From the NCBI GenBank assembly GCA_003023165.1, contig PXSD01000008.1, positions 1-12,396 of the forward strand: 12,396 bases of DNA, written 5' to 3'. Below are positions 5,426-11,942 of the stretch, piece by piece. This DNA is from Halobacteriales archaeon QS_9_67_15 (GTDB taxonomy: Archaea > Halobacteriota > Halobacteria > Halobacteriales > Haloarculaceae). Made by a program: the position numbers and the translations under genes. Below the pieces are notes generated by a model. That model did no database searches, was not told the origin of the DNA, and saw only the letters and a program-made list of their open reading frames with translations. Position 1 is the first letter of the stretch; each line of letters starts with the position of its first letter.

Positions 5426-5700
5426 GTGCCGGTGACTTCGAGGAGCGGGTCGTGACCGTCCCGCTTCGCGACGTGAAGGCCGCGCCGAAACAGGAAGAGG
5501 CGGACAAGGCGATGTCCATCGTCCGCGAGCACCTCGCCAAGAACTTCGGCGTCGACGAGGACACCGTCAGGCTCGACCCCTCGATCAACGAGGCGGTCTG
5601 GGCGAACGGTCGGCAGAACCCGCCGCGCAAGCTCCGCGTCCGCGCCGCTCGTTTCGAGGAGGACGGCGAGAGCGTCGTGGAAGCCGAGACGGCAGAGTAG
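5422..5700 (+). CDS. rpl31e: Ribosomal protein L31e
   Basis: 92-residue large-subunit protein located near the exit tunnel rim. EERVVTVPLRDVKAAPKQ, KAMSIVREHLAKNF, INEAVWANGRQNPPRKLRVR and an acidic end (VVEAETAE) match archaeal L31e in order and length. The ATG overlaps the rpl39e stop, indicating translational coupling. The aIF6 gene starts 2 bases after its stop. Confidence 0.97.
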   Translation: MSAGDFEERVVTVPLRDVKAAPKQEEADKAMSIVREHLAKNFGVDEDTVRLDPSINEAVWANGRQNPPRKLRVRAARFEEDGESVVEAETAE

Positions 5701-5702
5701 AC

Positions 5703-6368
5703 TTGCTCCGCGCGGCCTTCTCCGGTTCAGCGTACGTCGGTGTCTTCGCACAGGCCACAGACGACTGTCTGCTCGTCCGCCCCGACGTCGAATCCGACCT
5801 CCGGGACGGCCTCGGCGACGAACTCGACGTCCCTGTCGTTCCGACAACCATCGGTGGCTCGGGCACTGTCGGCTCGCTCGCGACCGGAAACGGCAACGGA
5901 CTGCTCGTCAGCAGTCGCGTCCGTGACCGAGAGCGCGATGCCATCACCGAGGCGACCGGCCTCCCGGTCGGGGAACTGCCCGGCCGGATCAACGCCGCCG
6001 GGAACGTCGTGCTCGCGAACGACACGGGCGCGTACGTCCACCCCGACCTCTCGACGGAGGCGGTCGACGCCGTCGAGGACGCGCTGGACGTCCCCGTCGA
6101 ACGGGGCGCGCTCGCGGGCTCCCGGACCGTCGGGACCGCCGCGGTCGCCACGAACTCGGGCGTCCTCTGTCACCCGGACGCCACGGACGCCGAGCTGGAC
6201 TTCCTGGAGGAGTTGCTCGGCGTCCCCGCCGACATCGGCACCGTCAACTACGGCGCGCCGCTCGTCGGGTCCGGCCTGATCGCCAACGAGCACGGCTACG
6301 TCGTCGGGCAGGACACGACCGGCCCGGAGCTCGGCCGCATCGAGTCCGCGCTCGGACTCATCGACTGA
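5703..6368 (+). CDS. tif6: Translation initiation factor aIF6 (ribosome anti-association factor)
   Basis: 221 residues, the standard length of aIF6/eIF6, which binds the large subunit and prevents premature joining of the small one. The five-fold pentein repeat is visible: GSAYVGVFAQATDDCLLV, VPTTIGGSGTVGSLATGNG, GRINAAGNVVLANDTGAYVH, GTAAVATNSGVLCHPD and VGSGLIANEHGYVVG. The start is a TTG at 5703, two bases after the rpl31e stop; no ATG or GTG is near, and LRAAFSGSAYVGVF is the normal N-terminus, so a TTG start is likely. Confidence 0.96.
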   Translation: MLRAAFSGSAYVGVFAQATDDCLLVRPDVESDLRDGLGDELDVPVVPTTIGGSGTVGSLATGNGNGLLVSSRVRDRERDAITEATGLPVGELPGRINAAGNVVLANDTGAYVHPDLSTEAVDAVEDALDVPVERGALAGSRTVGTAAVATNSGVLCHPDATDAELDFLEELLGVPADIGTVNYGAPLVGSGLIANEHGYVVGQDTTGPELGRIESALGLID

Positions 6369-6424
6369 CGACCGGGCGCGTCGAGTCCGGCGCCGACGAC
6401 GACGGTTCTGCCGCTCCCTCTTCA

Positions 6425-6464
6425 CGTCTCGGTAAACACGCCCCGCGTCGACGCCGAGACGCGG
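6425..6464. repeat. GC-rich inverted repeats in the tif6-rpl18a spacer
   Basis: CGTCTCGG (6425-6432) pairs with CCGAGACG (6454-6461), and the overlapping CCGCGTC (6443-6449) pairs with GACGCGG (6458-6464), so two alternative hairpins compete for the same bases. It lies in a 201-base spacer that is unusually long for this operon. It could be an attenuator or processing site; there is no T-tract, so a terminator is less likely. Confidence 0.3.
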
Positions 6465-6543
6465 ATCCGCGGGACGAACGGGGGAGTTTCGACGGTCCTG
6501 TGCGGACGATGCGGGGGTGAAGAGACTGCTTGCGGAAGGTACT

Positions 6544-6566
6544 TCCCGCTCGCTCTCCCAGCGGGA
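6544..6566 (+). promoter_or_regulatory. Hairpin directly before the rpl18a start codon
   Basis: TCCCGCT (6544-6550) and AGCGGGA (6560-6566) form a 7-pair stem with a 9-base loop ending 3 bases before the ATG at 6570. The only ribosome-binding-like purine run (GGGAG) lies inside the stem's 3' arm. It would therefore mask that site in a longer transcript. No convincing TATA box precedes rpl18a. Confidence 0.35.
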
Positions 6567-6569
6567 GAC

Positions 6570-6743
6570 ATGAGCGAGTTCACAGTCACCGGGCAGTGGA
6601 GCGCCCGCGACGGCTGGCAGCCCTTCGAGAAGGAGATCGAGGCCGAAAACGAGAACGTCGCGCGCGAGCACGTCCTCGCGGAGTTCGGCTCCCGGCACGG
6701 ACTGAAGCGCACGCAGGTCAGAATAGAGGGGGTCGACGCGTGA
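6570..6743 (+). CDS. rpl18a: Ribosomal protein L18ae (LX)
   Basis: 57-residue protein; archaeal L18ae/LX is a single-domain version of the eukaryotic protein. The frame reads MSEFTVTGQWSARDGWQPFE, then KEIEAENENVAREHVLAEFG and SRHGLKRTQVRIEGVDA. F-x-V-x-G near the start, EN-x-A-x-E and the end RxxVxIxxV are typical. Its TGA overlaps the GTG start of pfdA (GTGA at 6740-6743). The place between tif6 and pfdA is its usual archaeal neighbourhood. Confidence 0.93.
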   Translation: MSEFTVTGQWSARDGWQPFEKEIEAENENVAREHVLAEFGSRHGLKRTQVRIEGVDA

Positions 6744-7210
6744 GCCTCGGTGGCGGCGGCGGCGGTGCCCAGCAGCAGATGCAGCAGCTCGCACAGGAGA
6801 TCGAGCAGATCGAGGAGCAGATCGAGGCCCTCGGAGGCGAGATCGAAACCCTGCAGGCCGAGAAGCAGGAGATGAGCGAGGCCATCGAGGCCATCGAAGC
6901 GGTCGAGTCCGGCGACACCGTGCAGGTGCCGCTGGGCGGCGACGCGTACCTCCGCGCCGAGGTCCAGGACATCGACGAGGTCATCGTCGAGTTCGGCACC
7001 GGCTACGCCGCCGAGCAGGAGCAGACCGACGCCATCGACATCCTCGAGTCCAAGCAGGACACGGTCGACGAGCGCATCGACGACGTCCGCTCGGACATCG
7101 CCGAGCTGGAGACCGAGAGCGAGGAGCTCGAACAGCAGGCCCAGCAGATGCAGCAACAGCAGATGCAGCAGATGCAGCAACAGCAGATGCAGCAGCAGGA
7201 AGACGAGTAA
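6740..7210 (+). CDS. pfdA: Prefoldin alpha subunit
   Basis: 156-residue subunit of the prefoldin hexamer, which captures unfolded chains and passes them to the thermosome. N-terminal coiled coil at residues 10-56 (QQLAQEIEQIEEQIEALGGE), beta-hairpin region 59-88 (VQVPLGGDAYLRAEV, VIVEFGTGYAAE), and C-terminal coiled coil from 91. The start is the GTG overlapping the rpl18a stop. The tail (residues ~132-153) is almost only Gln and Met, made by an exact 24-base tandem duplication at 7145-7168 and 7169-7192, so tail length is likely variable between strains. It ends 6 bases before ftsY. Confidence 0.95.
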   Translation: MSLGGGGGGAQQQMQQLAQEIEQIEEQIEALGGEIETLQAEKQEMSEAIEAIEAVESGDTVQVPLGGDAYLRAEVQDIDEVIVEFGTGYAAEQEQTDAIDILESKQDTVDERIDDVRSDIAELETESEELEQQAQQMQQQQMQQMQQQQMQQQEDE

Positions 7211-7216
7211 GGCCCG

Positions 7217-8446
7217 ATGTTCGACGGACTGAAAGAGAAACTCGGCCGCTTCAGTGACGAAGTCGAAGAGGACGTCGACGACGAAGCGGTCGAGAAGGAG
7301 GCCGACGCCGACGGCGAGGCCCCGGACGCCGACGGCGAGGCCACAGACGCCGACGGCGAGGCCGCAGACGCCGACACCGCAGCGGCCGACGCTGACTCTC
7401 CGGCAGCTACCGAGACGAGCGACGCGTCCGCCGACACCGAATCGAACGACGCAGTTCCCGAGTCGGACGGCGAGTCCGAGGAGGCAGAGACCACTGCGGC
7501 GGCCGACGAAGAGAGCGACGCCGAGAACGAGTCAGCGGACGAGGCTGACGACGAGGGGCGGAGCCTCGGCGAGCAGGCGAAGCTGCTCGCGACGGGCAAG
7601 ACAGTCATCGACGAGGACGACCTCCAAGACCACCTCGACGACCTCGAGCTGGGCCTGCTCCAGAGCGACGTCGAGATGGGCGTCGCACAGGAGATCCTGG
7701 ACGGCGTCGAAGGGAACCTCGTCGGCGAGACGCGCCGGCGGCTCTCCTCGACCGGCAACCTCGTCCGCGACGCGCTGCGGGAAGCGCTGTACGACGTGAT
7801 CAGCGTCGGCCAGTTCGACTTCGACGAGCGCATCGCCGAGTCGGACGAACCCGTCGTCATCATCTTCACCGGCGTCAACGGCGTCGGGAAGACGACGACT
7901 ATCGCGAAGCTCTCGCAGTACTTCGAGGACCGCGGCCGCTCGACGGTGCTCGCCAACGGGGACACGTACCGTGCGGGGGCCAACGAGCAACTGCAGCAAC
8001 ACGCCGAGAACCTCGGCAAGGAGGCCATCTCCCACGAGCAGGGGTCAGACCCGGCGGCGGTCATCTACGACGCCGTCGAGTACGCGGACGCGAACGACGT
8101 GGACGTGGTGCTGGGCGACACCGCCGGGCGACTTCACACCTCCGACGGGCTGATGGACCAGCTCTCGAAGATCGACCGCGTCATCGACCCCGACATGACG
8201 CTGTTCGTCGACGAAGCCGTGGCCGGACAGGACGCGGTCAACCGCGCTCGCGAGTTCGACGACGCCGCCGAAATCGACGGCGCGGTGCTGACAAAGGCCG
8301 ATGCCGACCCGCAGGGCGGCGCGGCGATCTCGATCGCGCACGTCACCGGGAAGCCGATACTCTTTCTCGGTACCGGCCAGGACTACGACGACCTCGAGCC
8401 GTTCGACCCCGAGGAGGTCGTCGACAGCCTCCTCGGCGAGGAGTAG
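7217..8446 (+). CDS. ftsY: SRP receptor GTPase FtsY
   Basis: 409-residue signal recognition particle receptor that docks ribosome-SRP complexes at the membrane. Residues ~13-113 form a very acidic, low-complexity A region, partly built from three 21-base repeats at 7304-7366 (DADGEA units). The NG domain follows: helical N domain ~115-205, then G1 GVNGVGKTT (219-227), G2 DTYRAGANEQL (249-259), G3 DTAGR (301-305), G4 TKAD (359-362) and G5 GTGQ (385-388). All GTPase motifs are intact. Last gene of the operon. In other haloarchaea I would expect srp54 nearby downstream; here a minus-strand small gene and decayed DNA follow. Confidence 0.97.
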   Translation: MFDGLKEKLGRFSDEVEEDVDDEAVEKEADADGEAPDADGEATDADGEAADADTAAADADSPAATETSDASADTESNDAVPESDGESEEAETTAAADEESDAENESADEADDEGRSLGEQAKLLATGKTVIDEDDLQDHLDDLELGLLQSDVEMGVAQEILDGVEGNLVGETRRRLSSTGNLVRDALREALYDVISVGQFDFDERIAESDEPVVIIFTGVNGVGKTTTIAKLSQYFEDRGRSTVLANGDTYRAGANEQLQQHAENLGKEAISHEQGSDPAAVIYDAVEYADANDVDVVLGDTAGRLHTSDGLMDQLSKIDRVIDPDMTLFVDEAVAGQDAVNRAREFDDAAEIDGAVLTKADADPQGGAAISIAHVTGKPILFLGTGQDYDDLEPFDPEEVVDSLLGEE

Positions 8447-8592
8447 GGCCGTCCCCGACGACCCGCGCTCGACTCGTTCGGTCGACCCAGTACTCGTTCG
8501 CTGGTGCTGTCGCTGCGCCGAATCGAGACCGCCAGCGACGACAGCGCGGCCGCTCGGAACCGGAGAGGCGGAGAGAAAACCGGGTGAGAGCG

Positions 8593-8751
8593 TTACTCGT
8601 CGCGCTCGTCCGAGAGGTGTTCCCAGACTTCGGCACAGCCGCATCCGTCTTCGACATCGTCGAGGTGTGAGGTGTCGACCTCACGGGATTCATCGTCCGA
8701 TTCGACCTGCGCGTTCTCGTCAGCTGCCTGCAAATTTGCCGTGTCGGTCAT
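8593..8751 (-). CDS. Small acidic CxC protein, hypothetical
   Basis: 52 residues: a disordered acidic N-terminal half (TDTANLQAADENAQVESDD) and a compact end, DDVEDGCGCAEVWEHLSDER. The C-G-C pair followed by EVWEHLS looks like a haloarchaeal micro-protein type I have seen in other genomes, possibly metal-binding or redox-active; the function is unknown. The ATG at 8751 is chosen because a TATA-like box lies about 32 bases upstream. It is convergent with ftsY, whose stop is 146 bases away. Confidence 0.65.
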   Translation of the reverse strand: MTDTANLQAADENAQVESDDESREVDTSHLDDVEDGCGCAEVWEHLSDERDE

Positions 8752-9067
8752 TCGGGTACTCGATTCCAAGACCCCATCGCCTATAAACCCCCACCTCACC
8801 GACTCTCTCGCCGTTACTGTCCGAAAGCGACAAATATCTCCGGATCACGAATCGCGCGGTCCATCGGATCCGCCCGACAGGGACCGACAGGTGACGGTTC
8901 CCCCGATTCGCGGCAAATGACGCCGCTCCGTCGCCGTCGAACGGCTACGAGCGGGGTATTCGCGCCGGTGCCAGTCAACGGACGGATCGACTCTCTCGGC
9001 TGTTCGTCAGAAATAGCGGCAATCCAGGTGGGATTTCCCGCAGTCGTGGCAGGGCTTCCGTGACGGA
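8752..9067. other. Non-coding stretch after the ftsY region
   Basis: Apart from the TATA-like box at 8780-8788 I see no supported gene. Frames open on either strand are low-quality GC-driven ones; for example, a 48-codon frame on the plus strand at 8918-9064 has no recognisable features. The stretch leads into a run of decayed genes and may itself be decayed coding sequence. Confidence 0.4.
8780..8788 (-). promoter_or_regulatory. TATA-like box of the CxC micro-protein gene
   Basis: GGTTTATAG on the minus strand, centred ~32 bases before the ATG at 8751. It would give a leader of only a few bases. Confidence 0.45.
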
Positions 9068-9232
9068 GTGATTGAGGTACGAGGGGCTTGTGAACGATGC
9101 ACACGCGTCCGGCGCGTGACTATTTCGGGAGAAACTACTATGTACAGCACAGAAGTACGACCGCGCGCCGATCGACGGCAGATCGCGACCGAAGCGAGAG
9201 CGCACGGGGTCTATCAGAGGCGGCCCACATGA
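9068..9232 (+). pseudogene. Possible remnant of a zinc-ribbon-like gene
   Basis: Frame open from 9017 (in-frame TAG just before at 9014-9016) to the TGA at 9230-9232. It reads VIEVRGACERCTRVRRVTIS, then GETTMYSTEVRPRADR and QIATEARAHGVYQ. One CxxC pair followed by beta-strand-like and charged helical segments resembles the end of a longer metal-binding protein; a second Cys pair is absent. Its TGA overlaps the ATG of the next frame (ATGA at 9229-9232), an arrangement seen in real gene pairs. The GTG at 9068 is an arbitrary start. Family not recognised. Confidence 0.3.
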
Positions 9233-9630
9233 ACACGGTCGAAGAGTAGAAACAGGAGAAACGCTCGCTGGGCGCGATCGAGGACGTCGAGGAGTACGCC
9301 GCGGAGGGGCTCTCCTTCGAGAAGATCGAGGAGCGAGCCGGCGACGGCGTCCTCGTGTTCGACAGCTCGCCGCTCCCACCGGAGGGAAACGACCCCGCGC
9401 TCGCCGCCGCCGACACCGAACACGGCCGGTGCGCTCGGGTCGCACAGATGCAATCGCGCGGCGACGACCGACTGGACTGGGTGTCGGTTACGTTTATCGA
9501 GGACACCGTGGTCACGAACAGTCGGCCGATGACGCCGTTCGCGAACGACGATATCGTGAGCGAACTCACTGACCGCGGCTTTCGATCGGAACACACGACG
9601 GCCACGGACCGGACGACCGGCGGACGGTTT
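9229..9630 (+). pseudogene. Conserved-looking hypothetical gene with TAG at codon 7
   Basis: The ATG at 9229 gives MNTVEE and then a TAG at 9247-9249. The same frame continues with good coding character: KRSLGAIEDVEEYAAEGLSF, a GDGVLVFDSSPLPPEG segment, DRLDWVSVTFIEDTVVTNS, then a SELTDRGFRSEHTT segment and a TGGRF ending near 9630. No natural stop is reached before the permease start; the end given is where protein-like composition fades. There is no recognised domain. If translated at all it would have to start inside, for example at the GTG at 9355. Either a nonsense mutation in a decaying gene or, much less likely, stop-codon readthrough. Confidence 0.5.
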
Positions 9631-9735
9631 TCGTGGCCGAACCGTGACGCGACGCGGGCGTCGGGCCTGCGCGGAGTTCCCGCGAGACGGTCGCCGATCC
9701 GAACGCTGAAAAGCGGGAATCGGCTGGAAGCGGGT

Positions 9736-10547
9736 ATGGAAGTGTTCGTGCGGCTGGGCTACCTGCTGGCTCTGCTCGGATCTCCTCGACGTACGACCGC
9801 GCGCTGGGCGAACTCGTCTCGCCGGCGCTGGTCAGTGGCGTATTGGTCGTGTTCGTGACGGTCGTCGGCCTCTCGTGGCTGGTCCACCGGCGACACGCCT
9901 CGCGCGGTCGCCGCAGCGTCGCCATGGTCCAGTCGTACCACTCGAACCTCGGCTTCCTCGGACTGCCGCTGGTCGAGGCGACGCTGAGCGGGGCCGCGAG
10001 CGGGACCGCCGCCGTCGTCCTCGGCATCGGCATCCTCGTCCAGACGCCGCTGACCGTGCTCTCGCTCATCGCGATCAACGACGCCGACGCCGACGCCGTC
10101 ACGGAACTGCGCGGCGTCGCCACGAACCCGGTCCTCCTCGCGCTCGCCGTCGGCCTCGGGTTCTCGGCGGCCGGCCTGGGCATTCCCGGAGCCGTCGCGA
10201 CCGGACTCGGCGCGCTCTCGGAACTGGCCTTGCCCATCGCCCTGCTCTGTGTCGGGGCCTCGCTCCGGGTCGTCGGCGCCGACCTCGACGTCGGACTGAC
10301 GGGGTCGGTCGTCGCGATGAAGATCGGGCTGATGCCCGTGGTCGCGTGGGTTGTGTTCACGCTGTTGGCCGTCGACCCGACCGCGGCCACGGCGGTCGTC
10401 GTCATGCTCGGGATGCCATCGGCCGTCTCGACGTACGTCTACGCGAGCGAACTCGGCGGCGACTCGCAGTTGGCCTCGCTCAACGTCTTCGCGACGACGC
10501 TGGCCTCCGTCGGGACCGTCGCCGTCATCCTACACGTGATGGGCTGA
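9736..10547 (+). pseudogene. AEC-family permease (auxin efflux carrier type), frameshifted and internally deleted
   Basis: The ATG at 9736 gives MEVFVRLGYLLALLG, the usual first helix of an AEC transporter, then the frame becomes Arg/Ser-rich and stops at 9856-9858. From about 9783 a second frame reads SSTYDRALGELVSPALVSG and continues through the rest of the carrier: VQSYHSNLGFLGLPLVEATL, PLTVLSLIAIND, the ALPIALLCVGASLRV helix, AVVVMLGMPSAVSTYVYASE and the end ASLNVFATTLASVGTVAV. Roughly 30 residues between helix 1 and the STYD segment are missing compared with what this family normally has, so both a deletion and a frameshift are present near 9780. A TTG at 9843 could start a truncated protein of 234 residues lacking the first helices. 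The substrate would have been a small organic anion or similar, unknown. Confidence 0.75.
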
Positions 10548-10566
10548 CCTGCGTTCCCCGTCGTCG

Positions 10567-10661
10567 CTCGCCCGAACGTATCAGCGTCCGCGACCTGGTC
10601 GTCGTCGAGCACGTTATCGCAGTCGTGGCGCCCTCGCCCGAACTTATCAGCGTCCGCGACC
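10567..10661 (+). repeat. 29-bp direct repeat duplicating the cupin promoter core
   Basis: The segment beginning CTCGCCCGAAC and ending AGCGTCCGCGACC occurs at 10567-10595 and 10633-10661 with a single difference (G versus T at the twelfth base), period 66. The downstream copy contains the TATA-like CTTATC about 27 bases before the cupin GTG; the upstream copy has CGTATC in its place. It looks like a promoter duplication; DNA between the copies is not repeated. Confidence 0.75.
10641..10649 (+). promoter_or_regulatory. TATA-like box of the cupin gene
   Basis: AACTTATCA centred about 28 bases before the GTG at 10673. It lies within the downstream copy of the 29-base repeat. Predicts a leaderless transcript. 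Confidence 0.45.
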
Positions 10662-10672
10662 CACGACCGGAC

Positions 10673-11047
10673 GTGCCCTACCACCACCTCGACCCCGACG
10701 ACCTCGACAAGACGCCGGACTACCCCTGTGACCGCCGCGGCGTCTCCGACGCCGCGGAGCTGGCCGCGCTCTACCTCGCGACCTACGAGATGGAGCCCGG
10801 GGAACAACTGCCGCGAGTCTACCACTACCACGACCGGCGCGAGGAGGCCTTCTACGTGATCTCGGGGACGCTCCACGTCGAGACATCCGAGGCGGAGTAC
10901 GTCGTCGAATCCGGCGAGGTGTTCGTCGCCGAACCGGAGAGTCCACACCGCGCGTACAACCCTGCCGATGCGGACGCGAGCGTTCGCGTCCTCGGGACGG
11001 GCGCGCCGAAATCGGACATCGCGCACCCCTACGACCCGGAGAGGTGA
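10673..11047 (+). CDS. Cupin-domain protein
   Basis: 124-residue single cupin barrel. Motif 1: H51-Y-H53-x4-E58-x6-G65 in VYHYHDRREEAFYVISG. Motif 2: G81...P88...H92-x3-N96 in GEVFVAEPESPHRAYN. The usual metal ligands (two His, Glu, final His) are all present, so metal binding is likely. The specific function is not predictable; single-domain cupins include isomerases, dioxygenases and sugar-binding regulators. The GTG at 10673 is chosen because it gives the usual xYHHLDPDDL-type opening and sits at leaderless distance from the TATA-like box. It is followed by eda on the same strand, 63 bases away, with its own possible promoter, so a shared sugar-related role is only a weak suggestion. Confidence 0.85.
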   Translation: MPYHHLDPDDLDKTPDYPCDRRGVSDAAELAALYLATYEMEPGEQLPRVYHYHDRREEAFYVISGTLHVETSEAEYVVESGEVFVAEPESPHRAYNPADADASVRVLGTGAPKSDIAHPYDPER

Positions 11048-11079
11048 GAGAGAACCGCGTGCGGCGTCGAACCGAGTAC

Positions 11080-11088
11080 CCTTTTTGT
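11080..11088 (+). promoter_or_regulatory. T-rich element upstream of eda
   Basis: CCTTTTTGT centred 27 bases before the eda ATG at 11111. By distance it is a TATA-like box; by composition it could equally be a T-tract terminator for the cupin gene. A GGAG at 11099-11102 lies 8 bases before the ATG and could serve as ribosome binding site if the transcript has a leader. Confidence 0.35.
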
Positions 11089-11110
11089 CACGCCACTCGG
11101 AGAGAGAGAT

Positions 11111-11761
11111 ATGACGAGGAAGGAGAAAGTCAGACAGCGTATCGTCGACAGCGGCGTCACGGCGGTCCTGCGAGGGATCGACGAGGAGGACATCGTTCCG
11201 GTCGCCGAGGCCGTCCACGAGGGCGGCGTCACGGCGCTCGAAGTCACCGCCGATGCCAAGCGGTGTAGCGACCTCATCGCCGATGTCGACCGCGCGATGG
11301 CGGACACCGACGCCGTCGTCGGCGCCGGCACGGTGATGGACGCCGCCGCCGCGCGCAACGTCATCGAAGCGGGCGCGGAGTTCGTCCTCGCCCCGAACCT
11401 GAACGAGGACGTCGTCGACGTCTGCAACCGCGAGGGCGTCGTCGCCATCCCCGGGGTCATGACGCCGACGGAGGCCGCACGGGCGATGGAGGCCGGCGCG
11501 GACATCCTGAAGATGTTCCCGGCCTCGACGGTCGGGCCGGGGCACATCGGCGCGCTACAGGGGCCGCTCGGCGACGTGCCGATCATGCCGACCGGCGGCG
11601 TCTCGACCGACAACGTCGCCGACTACTTCGAGGCCGGTGCCATCGGCGTCGGTGCCGGGTCGGCGCTGGTCGACTACGACGCCATCGAGCGCGAGGACTG
11701 GGACGGCGTCCGCGAGTCCGCCGCCGAGTTCGTCGAAGCCATCGAGAACGTCCGCCCGTAG
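11111..11761 (+). CDS. eda: 2-dehydro-3-deoxy-6-phosphogluconate (KDPG) aldolase, bacterial Eda type
   Basis: 216-residue class I aldolase cleaving KDPG to pyruvate and glyceraldehyde 3-phosphate in the semi-phosphorylative Entner-Doudoroff pathway of haloarchaea; related enzymes also act on 4-hydroxy-2-oxoglutarate. Visible: GVTAVLRG (15-22), GGVTALEVT with catalytic E44, VVGAGTV (69-75), the Schiff-base lysine K134 in ADILKMFPAS, and the phosphate-binding IMPTGGVS (158-165). Length and the E44/K134 spacing agree with E. coli Eda. The ATG at 11111 gives the standard N-terminus. Confidence 0.95.
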   Translation: MTRKEKVRQRIVDSGVTAVLRGIDEEDIVPVAEAVHEGGVTALEVTADAKRCSDLIADVDRAMADTDAVVGAGTVMDAAAARNVIEAGAEFVLAPNLNEDVVDVCNREGVVAIPGVMTPTEAARAMEAGADILKMFPASTVGPGHIGALQGPLGDVPIMPTGGVSTDNVADYFEAGAIGVGAGSALVDYDAIEREDWDGVRESAAEFVEAIENVRP

Positions 11762-11772
11762 GAACGAGCTCC

Positions 11773-11777
11773 TTTTT
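11773..11777 (+). terminator. Possible T-tract terminator of eda
   Basis: A TTTTT run 12 bases after the eda stop. Archaeal termination often uses such T-tracts. The 181-base spacer that follows carries the AT-rich promoter of the next gene. Confidence 0.4.
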
Positions 11778-11881
11778 CCGGTATCAGTAGATAGTAGCGC
11801 GGGTTCCTCGTTCAGAGTTCATCGCGAAGCAACTGTGCAATACAGGAGATGCACTCTCCACTCGGTCTTCGGTCCGCGAGG

Positions 11882-11908
11882 ATATGTATAACTATATAAT
11901 TGACATAG
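11882..11908 (+). promoter_or_regulatory. AT-rich promoter and possible operator of the ArsC-like gene
   Basis: An AT-only stretch TATAACTATATAATT in very GC-rich DNA, ~45 bases before the ATG at 11943, giving a predicted leader of ~20 bases. ATGT on its left and ACAT on its right (11885-11888 and 11904-11907) form an imperfect dyad around it, as expected for a repressor covering a TATA box. No repressor gene is in the window. Confidence 0.4.
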
Positions 11909-11942
11909 CAGACCTCTTGTCCGGGCCCGACTAGCGTGCAGT

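Noticed and set aside
5727..6794. Long minus-strand open frame opposite tif6 and rpl18a
   Set aside because: Arg/Asp/Val-rich antisense shadow of GC-rich coding DNA; the plus strand holds well-recognised genes across the same bases.
7003..8064. 353-codon minus-strand frame rich in Ser
   Set aside because: Mirror of the Asp/Glu/Ala codons of ftsY; Ser repeats with no domain, and ftsY is unambiguous.
8506..8550. Imperfect hairpin after ftsY as a terminator
   Set aside because: Stem arms GCTGTCGCTG and CAGCGACGACAGC pair only with a bulge and no T-tract follows, so support is too weak to list.
9247..9249. TAG as a pyrrolysine codon
   Set aside because: No pyl genes are visible and the neighbouring frames are also damaged; a nonsense mutation is simpler.
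8975..9605. Minus-strand frames opposite the decayed genes
   Set aside because: Ser/Arg-rich composition typical of antisense frames; the plus-strand frame shows more natural composition.
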